From positions 54,081,213-54,145,212 of the forward strand of contig OY759215.1 in the NCBI GenBank assembly GCA_963662175.1: 64,000 bases of DNA, read 5' to 3'. Numbering within the stretch: position 1 is the first letter of the stretch; every line of letters begins with the position of its first letter. The position numbers and the translations under genes were made by a program. The DNA comes from Aradus depressus (taxonomy: Eukaryota; Arthropoda; Insecta; Hemiptera; Aradidae). Of the stretch, positions 48,516 through 60,958 are shown piece by piece. The notes beneath the pieces are model-generated. The model did not search any database, had not been told where the DNA came from, and worked only from the letters and a program-made list of their open reading frames with translations.

Positions 48516-51500
48516 TCATATTTTAATTTTCAATTTTTTTCTATGCTTTTTCTTCTTGATGTTGACCTCACTACCTTCAGGTTTAGTTTTTTTCTGTATT
48601 GTGAGATCTGTAAGAAAAAAAATACAGTTTTATTAAATATATTGTGTAAAAGTGTTTTTTTTTTGTATTCATTTCTGTAGATATAAATATATACACTGTT
48701 ACGAAATGAATCATTTGTTTGTCAGTAGGAAGTTTGCCTTAGGAATTATGGGGTTCCGGACGAACTTTTATTGTATTATAAGTAAAATGCAGAACAAGAA
48801 GGACAGTAAACATTACATTTACATTAACGGAGCAATAATTTACAAATACGTGTTACCTTATATACATTACAAAACTTTTTAATATTAAATATTAGCGTAA
48901 ACATTATGATTGTTACACTTACAATTAGTTGTAGTAGAAGAAATCGATATGAACCAGGAAAGAACAGTTATTTTTACTGGTAATTTTTGCGACAAATAAG
49001 ATTTAGTCAATAATTTACGTAAATTAATTAATAAAAGTGATCTTAGTGAATTTATATACAAATTTGAAGGGCAACAATTTAATTTAATCAAGTGTATATA
49101 GATAACAAGTATTTGGCTGATGGGTAATATAAGAACACTTTTCGACTTTCTACCATGCATTTTTGGGTGATTCAACTTTATTTCAAGCTGAGAAATTGTT
49201 GATAAATACAAATTAAAAGTGGATTTCTCCACGTAATGCATTTTAATAAGAACTATTCACGAAATTTATAACTTTACCGATTTCAAACAATGAAAGACAA
49301 AAAAAAATTGTTCTTCTCAAATCAAAAAATTTTGATTGAATATCAAGTGACCATAATTTAATTTTTAATTTATTTTAAAGTTATGATTGCAATTGCCCGT
49401 TTCGCCCGGCCCAAAGGGCGCTACTGTGATTTATACATTGTTGATCAAGAATGGCCCGGGAAAGTTTCATTTTGTAACCTTGATATTATACACATATTAA
49501 TTGTAATTTACTCATATCTTCATCTGTTTACATTCATCCAAAGAACCTGTTTCATTATTTTTGTCTTCGTAAGTAGTTTTCTTGAAGCGTGTTTTCCGAT
49601 TTTCATATATGAGAGCATTTGACGGTTGGAAATTTAATAACGAACATTTTTGGTAAGAAGAAATTTTGCGATAGGACTCACCATTAACGCATTAATCAAG
49701 CAAACATAAAAAAAAAATGGAGTCAAAATGTCATTTTGGGACGGTTTTTTACACAACCGGGCGGCCTTCGAAAAAAGGATTGCGTATAAAATGTACCTTT
49801 CAGTTTTCTCTACAACTTTTACTTGAAGAAATAGGGTCGTCGGTGAATCTCCGGCTACGTACTTCCCCACAAGAAATTAATCAATTAATTTTTCACTGTG
49901 CGTTATTTTAATGTGTTATTCATATAAAAGATTGTTTTAAATCATTTGTAGAAGTTCCAGCCAGTTGAATTATGACCAATAAGAATTTATGGAATTTTCT
50001 AGTTTCGAAATCTTATATATATGAGAAATTTGAGTGATTGAATCAGTCAGATCAGCTGTTATTTTAGAATTTAAGCACTGTTGTTCCTTTTGGATTATGA
50101 TGATTATTATTGGTTATACATATTTTCAATTGGTTATGCAGTTGTGTGTATTCTCCTCACACTTTGAGTCAGGTTTTCTTTTGAACTAGCCGAGTCATTA
50201 GACATATACAGTAGAACCTCTTTAATTCGAAAACCTCGAAAACAAGTTTTGTTCCTTTCCCTTCAAGCCCCAAAACCTCCATTACTCGAAATCTCAACCC
50301 TTTATTTGTCGAAATAATCAGTGAGTCCCTACAAGCCATTTTGGTACATATATTTCCCTCTATAACTCGAAAAAATAAATTGGTCCTCTGTATCTTGAAC
50401 ATAGCAATGTTTTATTTTACAACTCGATTATTTGAAACTTATTACCTCTATAGCTCGAGGAAAAATAAGTTACCGACTTTAAGAATTTGCCGACAATGTA
50501 CACCATTGTTTCTTAGAAAACAATTTAGGAGTATACAATAAATAGGATTACCAATTATCTAAAGCAATAAAAAATTACTGACTTTTTTTAATACCTACAT
50601 ATACTACGTATTTTTTATTTTAAGGATGTTTTGAAATAATGTTGATTTATAATAAATATAAATATGTTTGTTACCCCTGTAACTTGAATTTTTATTTATT
50701 TCACCTCTCTAACTCAAAATTAGTTAGAATGAATCTTAACCTCCACAAGTCGAATCAAAATCCGCCTAATTCGAAATCCTCCATGTCAAAAACTCTATAA
50801 CTCGAATTTTTTGGCGTCTCCTTTGATGTTCGACTTATAGAGGTTCTACTGTACTAGAGGAAAAAAGTGAATAAAAATGTTTTATTCTTTGCCCGCGGAT
50901 CACAAGAAATGGGGTAGATTCCCATTCAAGGAACATATGGGTTAAAGGTTTTTCATTCTTTGCCTCGGCATCGAATGTGATCAGCTTCAGGGTAAACTAA
51001 CATAACGCGAAGTTACTCCCGAGCAATACCGTGTCGCAGGCTCGATGGAAATGCAAGTTTTTCTAATAAAATTGTGAAGAATTGAATCGTGATTTCAGGG
51101 GTTATGAAAATATATCATCTTACGCACTAATCCAGAGAAAATACCGTCTAAAAAAGGTGTTGAGGGACAACGAATTAATCAATTAACTTTTCGCTCCCCC
51201 TTCAAAACCAGTCGACCGTTTGCGCTAATACTCAACATAGGGGCTACAAACTTTCGTGTCGAAATATTCATTACATCGGCAGTTATTTGGGTTTTTGAAT
51301 TGAGGCCCCTTCCCTGACTCTGCTGAAATTTGACAGGTTATGTCCCTCATTGGGTTTTGACTTTAAATATGAAATTTCATGTCGATACATTCATTTTGTG
51401 TTAATCCTCCCTCTAATCATCTCTTCCCTTTGGTCGATTTGACTGAAAATCAATGGTATTATCGTTACGAGGGTTCTGGATTCACATATAAAATGTTGTG

Positions 51501-54500
51501 TCGATACATTCTTTTTATCGGGAGTTATCCTGTTCACAGACACAGACAGATATACTTTTTTCATATTTGGTATCTCGACATCGGAAAGCTTGAAATTCCA
51601 CATCGAATTTTTGACCGATTACATAAATTCCCCTATACTTCGTATAGCTGAGTGAGTAAACTATTAAATACTGAAAGTTTTTTAAGAAATAGAAGCTGGG
51701 GCCAAAGGGAACACATTATACATACCCTCGACAGGAGGAGGCTGAAGGAGTCCAAAGGAGAGAGCAACTTTGTCCAGGTCCAGTGTCTGTACGTCGAAGA
51801 CAGACTTGAGGCGGTGGGAGTCGTAGCTCCTCACATAGCTGACGTAGGCCCTGGTGGCGGCATCTCTCAGCACCTTGTTGCCCCGCATCACACTCTCCAA
51901 CTGAACAGAAAATAAAAAGAGAAATCAGTAACCCGGACCGCATTCGATAAATAATAAATAAATAAAATAATAAATTTCACATAATTTTATTGACTGAAAA
52001 TAAAATAAATATAACCACATTTAATTTGTTGTTGAAAGAGACATTAGAAATATATTTGGAACAATATAACTAGTACGAAATATGTCCATCAGTGTGCATA
52101 AAGTTTTAATACATGGGCGTGATGAGGAGGCTTTATAGACAAGACACAAGTAAATCTGTAGAAGTAGGTTACATCACACATGCAAAATAAAACAAATACG
52201 GATCTGATTAATAATCTCATCCTAACGTCGGATCCCCTCATATCAAACACTTCAAAAAATCAAGTGATTTCTGATATTTAGCAGTGTCTAGTGAAACATC
52301 CAATGAATTTCAAACTCTACAGGACCACCAATTAAGCACTTAGTGATCAGATGAAACGTGTTATTTGTCTTCGACGGTAAACTGATGTTTTTTTTGGAAG
52401 AACACTTATCAACCATTTTTTTATTTCTTTTTCAAAAAAAATCATTTAAAATGTGAAAAGTCAGTTATTTTATTTCTAAGAACCTACCTTGTGCTGTACA
52501 TCTGTGATACGATCAGGTGCGTAGCCGTCTACGGGAAGACCAGCCTTGGCCAATAGATCCAGAAAACTAAGTTCTTCAGGTCGCAGCATCAGTAGAGCAA
52601 GGCCACTTCGACGCTCCCCCCTGGCTGTTCGTCCCACTCGATGAATGTACTCCTGAAATAGGTTAAGTTCAATGAAAAAAATCTGCGGGATCTATGTTAA
52701 AACAGAAAATTTCATCTATCTCGATTATCCATTAGTTGATTGCACCCTTAACTACTGCATCAAGTGGTTCAACTTCATCAGATAGCCAAATTTCAAAATA
52801 GACACTATCCGTCTTCTTCATACTCGTCTCAGTTACCGAGTAACTAGAACTAGCTTTTGCTACATTCCGAGGAGCCCTAAGAGGAGTAGCTACTATAAGG
52901 ATATAATAGCTCCTAGATACCATAAGGAGAGTAGCTACTATAACACTATAATATCTCCTAGATACCATAAGGAGAGTAGCTACTATAACACTATAATAGT
53001 TCCTAGATACCATAAGGATAGTAGCTACTATAACACTATAATAGTTCCTAGGTACCATAAGGAGAGTAGCTACTATAACACTATAATATCTCCTAGATAC
53101 CATAAGGAGAATGAGTACCTTGACATCCTCCGGAGGGTCGTACTGGAGGACAACATCCACCTCAGGGTAGTCGAGACCCCGAGCTGCCACGTCCGTACAG
53201 AGGAGCGCACCCCGCTCCGCCTTGCTGAATTGGAAGAACACTCGGCTTCTTTTCCCCTGCTCCTGCTTACCCTAAAAAATATATATAATTTTAGATGAGT
53301 TGTTTTTGTTTTCTTAGCCAAAAAGATACGGCAGGGGACTAAATGGCAATACAAGTGTGTGTTTCGGTCTACGCCATCGTCAGCACAAAGTTCAAAAGTG
53401 AAAATAGTGATCACAAGTCACAGCCGAAACCGGTCACTATAAGTACACATTCTTGTGGAATTAGACAATAAAAGTTGAACAAGTTCTGCTTTTAACTACA
53501 TCTTCCTGTAATAGCTGTGATTTTCCCCGAAATCCATCTAAAAGTCTGGATCATATAAAAAGTGACGATGGTAGGTGAAAATAGCATACAAAAAAACACA
53601 TTGCATATTGAAGTTTTATAGAGAGAATAATTGATAAATTATTTACCAGATATAATAATTAAAATCTACAAATAACTTCATATACTGTGTTATTTCAACA
53701 TTATTTTATTTATATAGTTTTTTCGAGAATCCATTGTTACAACTAAAACAATGTTCATATTGGAGCATTCATTTATAATCTCATTCCATTATATTTTATC
53801 AATCTTTTTCCTGGTCAAATTGTCGATTCATTGCATGGGATATAGTTTAGAAGAAAAATATAATGACTATAAAACTACTCAATTCAAAACACAATAAATA
53901 CGTCATAACTCCATCTAATTACTATACACATTCGTATCACTGGTTAGAGCATTGTCAAGTGTAGTTATTGATACTATTGTCCATGTGTAACTTGAAAATG
54001 GTCTAACAAGCGAAATCAAACCTGTGTATATTAATTAAGTGGAGTAGTGGCATATTTATTATGTTTTATTTATTAGCTTCAACATGAACTTTCATAAGAT
54101 ATTGAGAAAAAAATATAACAAGCACTGAGTGTGTTTCCTATTCAATATAATGTCATCTCGACCATCCAAAGTTTGGTAGAAATAAAATGTATCTGACATT
54201 TTTGATATAAAGATAAAAGAGGTGCATAAATTAAAAACTCGTTATCAACTTAGTAATAATACCAAAAAATTTCAGATCAGTGGTATGCGTGCTTGCTTAA
54301 TGAGCTCAAGATCGTAGGTTCAAAACCCGGCCGAGGCCCTTAGTTTACTTTATCTGGGAGGTAAAAAAAACTTCTAAAAGAATGGGACTTAAGCGATGGT
54401 CCCGAACCTGTAAGATGTAAGGTACTCGTTTTCGACCCCCCTATCCTAGGTGAATAAAAAGTTAGGGTAGGCAAAATTTATAGTAGTGTCGGGCTCATGT

Positions 54501-57500
54501 CCACCAGAGAGATGACCTCTGGTAGTAGACGATTATGACCTTGTAGTTAAATCCCGGTCATGAGTCATAATAACTATCAAATAGCTGTTATTCCTCCAAC
54601 ATGAAAAATGAGGGTTTCATACAGAAATGATTAGGCACTTACATGCATGCTCAGGACAGGTATGTCTATGAGATTGAATAGCAGGTCATAGAAATGAACA
54701 GCATCCCGAGTACTGAAAAATACCATAACCTTCTTGTTACGAAATCTATGCAGGAAATTGGCCAGTACGACGAATCTTCGTTCAGTTGGAACATCGAGAT
54801 AACCTGGAAAGCATTTATGGAACATCAGTCAAAGAATGTCGGTAAAACGAAACAGGTATATATGTAGCTAACAATTCAAGTTTATAAATGATATTTGCAA
54901 TTTAAAGTGCTACTCTATTTGATAAGTGAGAGAGAGAGAGTAACTTAATCACTGATATTGTAACAATATATGTACATAGTGTTTTGAAATATGGATGAGA
55001 AAAAATTACTCCTGTTGCCATAATATAAAAATTGTTTGTCATAATATAAAAAAAAAATATAATCAAGCTATTCTTCACGGAACTGTAATACGTTTTTGTA
55101 TTCGAGTCTTGAATAAACGTTCCAAAAGATGAATCCAGATATGTGAAAATTCATTGATTGGCAAGCGGATAAACAAATGTTACTTAACATTTTCTACAGG
55201 GATATTGTGAAACAATTAATAAAAATAAAGATAACTAACAATACAGTATTGAAAAAAATATAAAGAAAAAGCATGTTTTTTTAAAATGTTGTCTATTTCA
55301 CAAAATATATGGGAGTACTTTCGGTATTGCTACTAGCTTCAGCCACGACTTCACAAATAAATACTGTATTTGTTAAGTCGTGGCTGAAGTTGTTATCGAA
55401 AGTACTACATACGTTTTTCTTTATATTTTTTATTAAGTGTTTCACAAATCTCTGCAAAAAATGTTAGGAATCAATATTAGTTCATTCGTGGCTGAAGATG
55501 GCAGTAATACCGAAAGTACTCCCATATATTATACATATTTTGTGAAATAGTCAATTAAAAAAAAATATATATATATATATATACATTATTCTTTATTTAA
55601 AAAACAAATGGTTCAGTTTTAGTGCATTCACCAGGCATAGAATAACCTTATTGAATCAAGTAATCGAAGAACCTCGAAAATTTTGTAGTGAAATTACGGA
55701 AATGGTCTGATGTAGCAGATAGTTTCCTTAATCTATAAAGCAAAAATTCTAAGAAGAATCCTTACTCACCTTGTTGTAGTTTTTCCGGAATAACGGCCAC
55801 TGAAGAGCTTCCAACTCCGACATAAAGAGGTTCTTGTTTCATCAGTAACTTTTTCAATACGCCTGTTTTCTCGGATGTGGCAGAGAACAACGCTGTTTGA
55901 ACTCTAACTAAATATAAAATAGGAATTCGTCGGTGAATCATCAAAATTTCAAAAATGAGTAACTCCGCGCTACGCTTTTGCATTCCATATTTTCGGTCAG
56001 AAATAGTTTATCTAGAGAGTTTCCTTTATAATTATATAATAACATGATTGATCTGAATAAACCTCTGTTATAACTTCGGAACTAACTATGACTGATATTG
56101 TTAAAACAGCCAGGAATATGTGTTAATAAGACCTAAAAATTAATCACTAATCAATGTTCATGATATAGCGTTATATTATCAAATTAATCACTCGCATAGT
56201 GTTTTTTTTCTTTAATTTAAGCCATAAAACCTTCGTTAAAAGCCGAGATATGGTGTTCAGGATCGTAGCGCTTTACCCTCAAACGAACAGCTTTTGTTAT
56301 CACTATTTAACAACATACGCAGTTTTACTATCTGTATCTAGACAATATATTTGTCATGATCATTAAAAAAGATTTAAAACATCGGTTAATCTTACGCAAC
56401 TTCAGCATGCATGGAATTTTATATTTTTTTCATAATATAGAGCATTATGTTTTATTTTCCCTGGTCTCTGCGTACAACCAGCATACGCGTAAATAAAATA
56501 GCGCTACACAAGTGAGAGAGGAAACCATTGCTGAGAAGGAAACAATGGGGAAGTGTCAGAGTAAACATAAAGTAATCAACTTACATGGTAAATTATTAAC
56601 GATGGCCTGAATTTCGTCCTGAAAGCCATACTCCAGCATAAGATCAGCTTCGTCAATGACAAGAAAAAGAGTATTGCAGACCCTGAAGTGTTGAGTGTTT
56701 CGAATGTGGTCTAAGAGACGGCCAGGGACACCCACAAGGATGTTGATACCTGCAATAACATAAACATTTTTACTTGCCAATGACACATTATGTGCGGAAT
56801 CTTGGAAATAGGTGTACAATTGCTAGAAATATATAATTTAACAAAATATAATACCAAATGAGTAGCAGCACAGTCTATTATGATTATTTGAGAATAGCAA
56901 AGTTGTGGGCAAAAATCACACGTTTCTTCGTGGATTCATATTGTATTTCATTGGCACCGAAGATTTGCATCAATTCTATACGATTGAATACAAATAATCC
57001 TTGCGTCGAGTACTTAAAAAAATAAATTCAAGTCAGAGTTGGGCAACATTACAAACAATAAGTAATCAGAAAATAAAAAATAGTTGAAAAAAATTATTAA
57101 CTACATTGTAATCAGAACCAGATGTGATTACTATTATAATCAGAAAGAAATAGATGATTACGAAAATATTCATAATTAATTATATTATAATTAGTCTTTA
57201 CCTTGATTACTATAATCAAGTCAGATTACAACATTTTTGCAGTCAATTATTTGTTTGAGATTACAATTTGCTACATACAATTTTTAATTGATTACTGCTC
57301 CACTCTGATTCAAGGAAAAGCTACTCATTTTTTTGTTTATGACAATCACAAATAAATAGCATTTTTAACAGCTTAAGTGTAAAAAAAATTGGTTGTAAGT
57401 ACAAATCTGTTTTAAACCCCAAAAACCATATCATTCTTAAATGGAAACTTGCCTATCTTTGGAGGATGGCCTCGCTATCTACATTTTAATAGTTTTTTCT

Positions 57501-59481
57501 CATGTATTATTTCTTCTATAGACCTTTTTCTTATAAACGTGCAATCATCACTAGGTCCAAATTTCACAACCAGGAGTAGAAACGAGTATTGTCATTTTCA
57601 ACAAGCAGTTAATATGATATTTAGTTTTTTTTTTTTGCGTACACATATTGTGAAACACTTATTTAAAAATATGAAGAAAAACGTATGTTTTTAAAAAAAT
57701 ATTGTCTACTTCAAAAAATATATAAAAGATATGGGAGTATTTTCAGTATTGCTACCATCTTCAGCCACGACTTAACAAATACTAAATGAAAAAAAAAATA
57801 ATAATAATAAGACTTAACAAAATATTAAATATAATTTTTTTTTTTTTGTCGTGGCTGAAGATGGTAGCAATACCAAAAGTACTCCCATAATTTTTAAGAA
57901 CCATACGTTTTTCTTTTTTTATCCAGCTAATAAAAGGAAATTTTTAAAAACATACCATTTTGCAATTTAATAGCTTCAATTTTTCGATTAGCTTGGCCCA
58001 TGACGATCCCGTACGTCTGTCGATGGTATTTCATCAGCTCTTGTAAAACTCCAAATGTCTGTATAGCCAACTCACGGGTCGGTTCGAGGATTATACATCC
58101 CGTACCTGCACACAGAATATATCTATACGTTTTTTAAATAGTTTATTAAGTGGGTTGGTCCCCAATCGGTAAGTCCCCGCGAATATCCACAGCTTGACGT
58201 GAGAGAGGGTTTTGAGGTAGTAACAATCGTTCGGACAAGTGAGTGGGTTGGATGTGGACATTTCGAGATTCAATGTAGTAAAACTGTGTTGTGCGTGTGG
58301 TGTGACAAGTGGTTACCTGCAGAGTTCAGTCAACTGTGAGGTTGGAAATATAGAAGGATGGACTGTGCGGGGCATGCGGAACTGTAGGGTCTGTATTATC
58401 TTAGGATTGTTCGGCTTCCTTTGGCATCATCCCACAACTTAAGTCCCAAGTCCAGGTGGGTATTGTAAGTCAGTATTCTGTTGGCCAGACGTTTTGAACA
58501 TATGTCTTGACACACTCGGCTGAAAACGAGATTCATTTATATTTTCAGTTATTGTCGGTTCAATCTAGCATGTGGGTTCCAGGTCAGTCCTTTGTTATAT
58601 AAATTTCTGAAATCAAAACATTATAGTAAAAAGGAACTTCGAAATTATGATGACAATTGTTAGTATTATTTATTTATTTTATGAACGTACCGTTCCTTGG
58701 TTTGAACCTAAGTCTGGCCATCAGTTCAATAGCTGGAATGAGATAGGCCAAAGTTTTACCGGAGCCTGTTTTAGCATTCCCAATAAGACTGTTCAGTTCG
58801 AGGAGCGGTCTAATTGCTTTGGTCTGAATTTCAGTCATATGAGTAAAACCCATATCACTTATAGCTCTTAAAGTTTCTTTAGAAATGCTATCTCTCAAAG
58901 AACTAAACGGAGTCTGATCGGAGTAATTATTTGGGTCCAGGAAAGCTAGAAAAAAATAATTATTATAAATAAGTTAATAACAAATAATAAATGTTATACA
59001 CATTGAAGTTCACGCCTTCCAACTATTCTCGACACTAGAAATTCACATACTTATTTCCCTGTCACCAATCGGTGACATTAACAAAAACATATTAACTATC
59101 AGTTATCAGAAACATCTTTTATTTTATCTTTCTATTATATTTCAAGAATTAAATATGCTAGAGTTCACTTCAATGCGCAGGATAAAATAAATAAAAAAAA
59201 CTTACAATCGTCTCCAAGGATTTCTTCATCATCCGACACTAAACAACAAAATACAACATTCAATACAAAAATATACATCTTCTACCATATATAAATATAG
59301 GATAATACATTAAACAAGATACACGAGTGAAGAAGATGTTAAACTAATTTCTGAATGACATAACAATTATTAGGAAGAAAACATTACCATCAGTTTTAGA
59401 CTTATGTTTGAGTAGTTTTATTTTCTTATGTTCACGCTGCTTAATTTTTTTCTTCAAAATTCTTTCTTTTAACGATATCAT
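48516..59481 (-). CDS. DDX18: DEAD-box ATP-dependent RNA helicase, DDX18/Has1/pitchoune family (11 exons)
   Basis: Coding exons, transcript order: 59388-59481, 59206-59238, 58691-58945, 57956-58105, 56585-56749, 55770-55907, 54643-54803, 53119-53271, 52488-52652, 51726-51900, 48516-48607. They sum to 1581 nt, 526 residues plus TGA. All introns are GT-AG and the frame stays open across every junction. Residues 1-42 are basic, then acidic. Motifs: Q motif ending Q83, Walker A AKTGSGKT 100-107, PTRELA 136-141, VPGR 185-188, DEAD 210-213, SAT 241-243, TDVAARGLD 358-366, HRVGRTAR 387-394, YDSH 464-467, basic lysine tail 502-526. The C-terminal YDSH and VALSFG motifs place it in DDX18 rather than other DEAD proteins. 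Known family role: nucleolar helicase of 60S (and 40S) ribosome assembly. The body is collinear with the family, but the N-terminal extension is shorter than in vertebrates. Odd: VPGR replaces the usual TPGR, and MGQ replaces MGG (163-165). The exon 11 assignment is inference, based on matching phase, acceptor and basic tail. Confidence 0.93.
49650..49837 (+). repeat. family B fragment in DDX18 intron 10
   Basis: CGGGCGGCCTTCGAAAAAAG and GTATAAAATGTACCTTTCAG. Confidence 0.5.
49838..49905 (+). repeat. family A left-end fragment
   Basis: GTCGGTGAATCTCCGGCTAC and CTTCCCCACAAGAAATTAAT; directly follows a family B block. Confidence 0.55.
50209..50851. mobile_element. pogo/Tigger-like MITE in DDX18 intron 10
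   Basis: Inverted ends CAGTAGAACCTCTTTAATTCG and CGACTTATAGAGGTTCTACTG sit between TA dinucleotides (50207-50208, 50852-50853). Inside, the terminal motif CCTCTATAACTCGAA recurs in degraded form many times. No transposase is encoded. Confidence 0.85.
51170..51665 (+). repeat. family A copy in DDX18 intron 10
   Basis: From ACGAATTAATCAATTAAC to CTATACTTCGTATAGCTGAG; it ends 61 bp short of exon 10. Best-preserved right hairpin. Confidence 0.75.
52870..53110. repeat. 45-bp minisatellite in DDX18 intron 8
   Basis: GTAGCTACTATA recurs at 52886, 52931, 52976, 53021 and 53066. The array stops 8 bp from the exon 8 donor and stays open in the exon 8 frame on the minus strand. Confidence 0.9.
53340..53490. 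repeat. CATCGTCAGCACAAAG repeat in DDX18 intron 7
   Basis: TTCGGTCTACGCCATCGTCA, GCCGAAACCGGTCAC, then GTGGAATTAGACAATAAAAG. Related to 6185-6300. Confidence 0.6.
54278..54590 (+). mobile_element. SINE in DDX18 intron 7
   Basis: Starts at TCAGTGGTATGCGTGC (outer head lost). B box GGTTCAAAACCC, body with deletions, and tail CATGAGTCATAATAAC. Confidence 0.8.
55246..55550. repeat. stem-loop repeat in DDX18 intron 6
   Basis: GGGAGTACTTTCGGTATTGC and CTTCAGCCACGACTT occur with inverted copies (AAGTCGTGGCTGAAG, ACCGAAAGTACTCCC). Confidence 0.75.
57034..57307. mobile_element. hAT-like MITE in DDX18 intron 4
   Basis: The ends CAGAGTTGGGCAA and its relaxed inverse GCTCCACTCTG are flanked by ATTCAAGT / ATTCAAGG (57026-57033, 57308-57315; 7 of 8). 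The body is full of GATTAC / TAATCA motifs in both orientations. Confidence 0.75.
57640..57930. repeat. stem-loop repeat in DDX18 intron 4
   Basis: Same family as 55246-55550: TTGCTACCATCTTCAGCCAC and its inverse GTGGCTGAAGATGGTAGCAA around an AT-rich loop; outer edges AGAAAAACGTATG. Confidence 0.8.
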
Positions 59482-60227
59482 TATTAAAAATCAAACTTCC
59501 TTATGACAAACTTGATATTTCGAAGTGGTGTATGAATGCCTTTCAACATTTAGTGAGCTGTCATTTAGCTAATTTTTGTCCCTGTACAATTGTAATGAAT
59601 GAACATCGAAGCACGATAAAATCCGACTACAAAGAATGTAACATACAATCAACGGTTTATTAAGCACGTGATAGAGGAAGTTATTTCATGGTTATAATGT
59701 TTAGACAGAGGTACATATCTGTGTTGTTGCCCCTGTTCCAGATATTTTGATTCCCATCTTTTATAGAAGGGTATATTTTATATGTTAATTTTAGAGGCAA
59801 TTTAATTTTTTTCCAAGAATCATGATTACATATTTTTATAATTCAATTTCTTTACCTCCCCCCCCCCACCTCTTTTAACATTTATTACACATAGCTGAGA
59901 TAGTGAACATGTTAAACCGATCTTTATGTATATTTAATTGACTTCATTTGAATAAAATGCCCTTTTCCCGTGTTAATAAGGAAGTTGTTTATTCCTCACA
60001 TTTTGTTCTGATCGATTATTAAGTGAATATGAAAGGCCGCTCTTGAAGATTTGAAAAGGGCAACTTCAATGTCTTCTTGCAGTATTGTGGCCATTGACAC
60101 AACTTTCTGGCGTTTCATCTACAATACAAATCGGGTCACGCCGTTACTGGATGATATCCCATATGGGTATCGGATTAAAATATCAGATATTGGTTTAGTC
60201 ACAAAGTATTTTTTTTTAATGTTTCAG
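59482..60227. promoter_or_regulatory. likely DDX18 promoter / upstream region
   Basis: The DDX18 start codon is at 59481 (minus) and the nearest divergent candidate exon is at 60228 (plus), so promoters for both could lie here. No TATA box or other defined motif was convincing. A C run lies at 59859-59867. Confidence 0.35.
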
Positions 60228-60286
60228 CCTGTCCTCGACAATAACAATTGGAAGGGAATTGCCATGCATGCCTGCCAATATGAGTG
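60228..60286 (+). CDS. candidate internal exon A of an unidentified plus-strand gene
   Basis: A pyrimidine-rich acceptor ending TTTCAG precedes 19 open codons plus two bases, followed by donor GTAACG. The peptide holds DNNNWKGIAMHACQYE, which I do not recognise. The two leftover bases TG join the single leading base of 60959-61030 to give TGG, so the two pieces splice in frame. No upstream exon with the required phase was settled: an open stretch at 60089-60227 exists but leaves no room for an intron. It lies upstream of and divergent from DDX18. Composition is richer in GC than its surroundings. Confidence 0.3.
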
Positions 60287-60958
60287 GTAACGGAGAATAA
60301 GTATCACCCTGATGAATTAGCGGCGAGATTAGGTTGAATATGTAAGTAATCTTATGTTTTTCTAGGAAAATTCCATATGAGTAATTTAAATTTTTAATGT
60401 AATTAATAAATATTTTATTGCCAATCTCAACTACACTTAGTTTTAAGTATTAATATTAAATAATGAACCAGAACAAAATAATTGTACATACAATTTTGGA
60501 ATATTAAAGGTCCTAAAATGAAAATTCTCTAAAAACAGCAGTTCACTTTTTTTTTATACTTAAATATGATTTGGAAATGAATAAATTTAAACAGATGGCA
60601 TAGTATTAATTTTGGTCTTATTATTACCAAGGTGTCTGAAGTTATAATTGTTGGTTTTCTTTTTTTTTCTTTTTTCCAATGTACAACTTTTAGTGATAAT
60701 TTTTTTCTAAATATTGGGTAAGTCTTTCTACTATTATTGTTTTCCATATTTTATTCAGTTGAACAGGACACACAATGGTTTGGGTTCAACTTGAAAATAT
60801 AAACTTTTACCTCCTCTCATCCCATTCATCTTCTCTTAGTCTTCAACCTTGCACTTTCCAAAATTGATATTTTCCGTTTGTCTTTAATTCTTTTTGGTAT
60901 ATTATTTTCAAAAAAGGAGTCGGGGTATGAAAATTCAATAGTTTTCTACGTATTTTAG

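Noticed and set aside
49383..49622. Plus-strand ORF starting [17 protein letters not shown]
   Set aside because: Only the first 30 residues look protein-like; the rest is AT-rich low-complexity inside DDX18 intron 10, and no homologue came to mind.
50169..50402. 77-residue ORF
   Set aside because: It lies across the end of the pogo-like MITE and is made of its repeats.
52732..53118. Continuation of exon 8 as a 169-residue protein
   Set aside because: It is retained intron 8 and minisatellite; the conserved motif VI follows only if exon 8 is spliced to 52652.
60089..60227. Upstream extension of the 60228 exon
   Set aside because: Open in frame but leaves no room for an intron, and its possible donor has the wrong phase.
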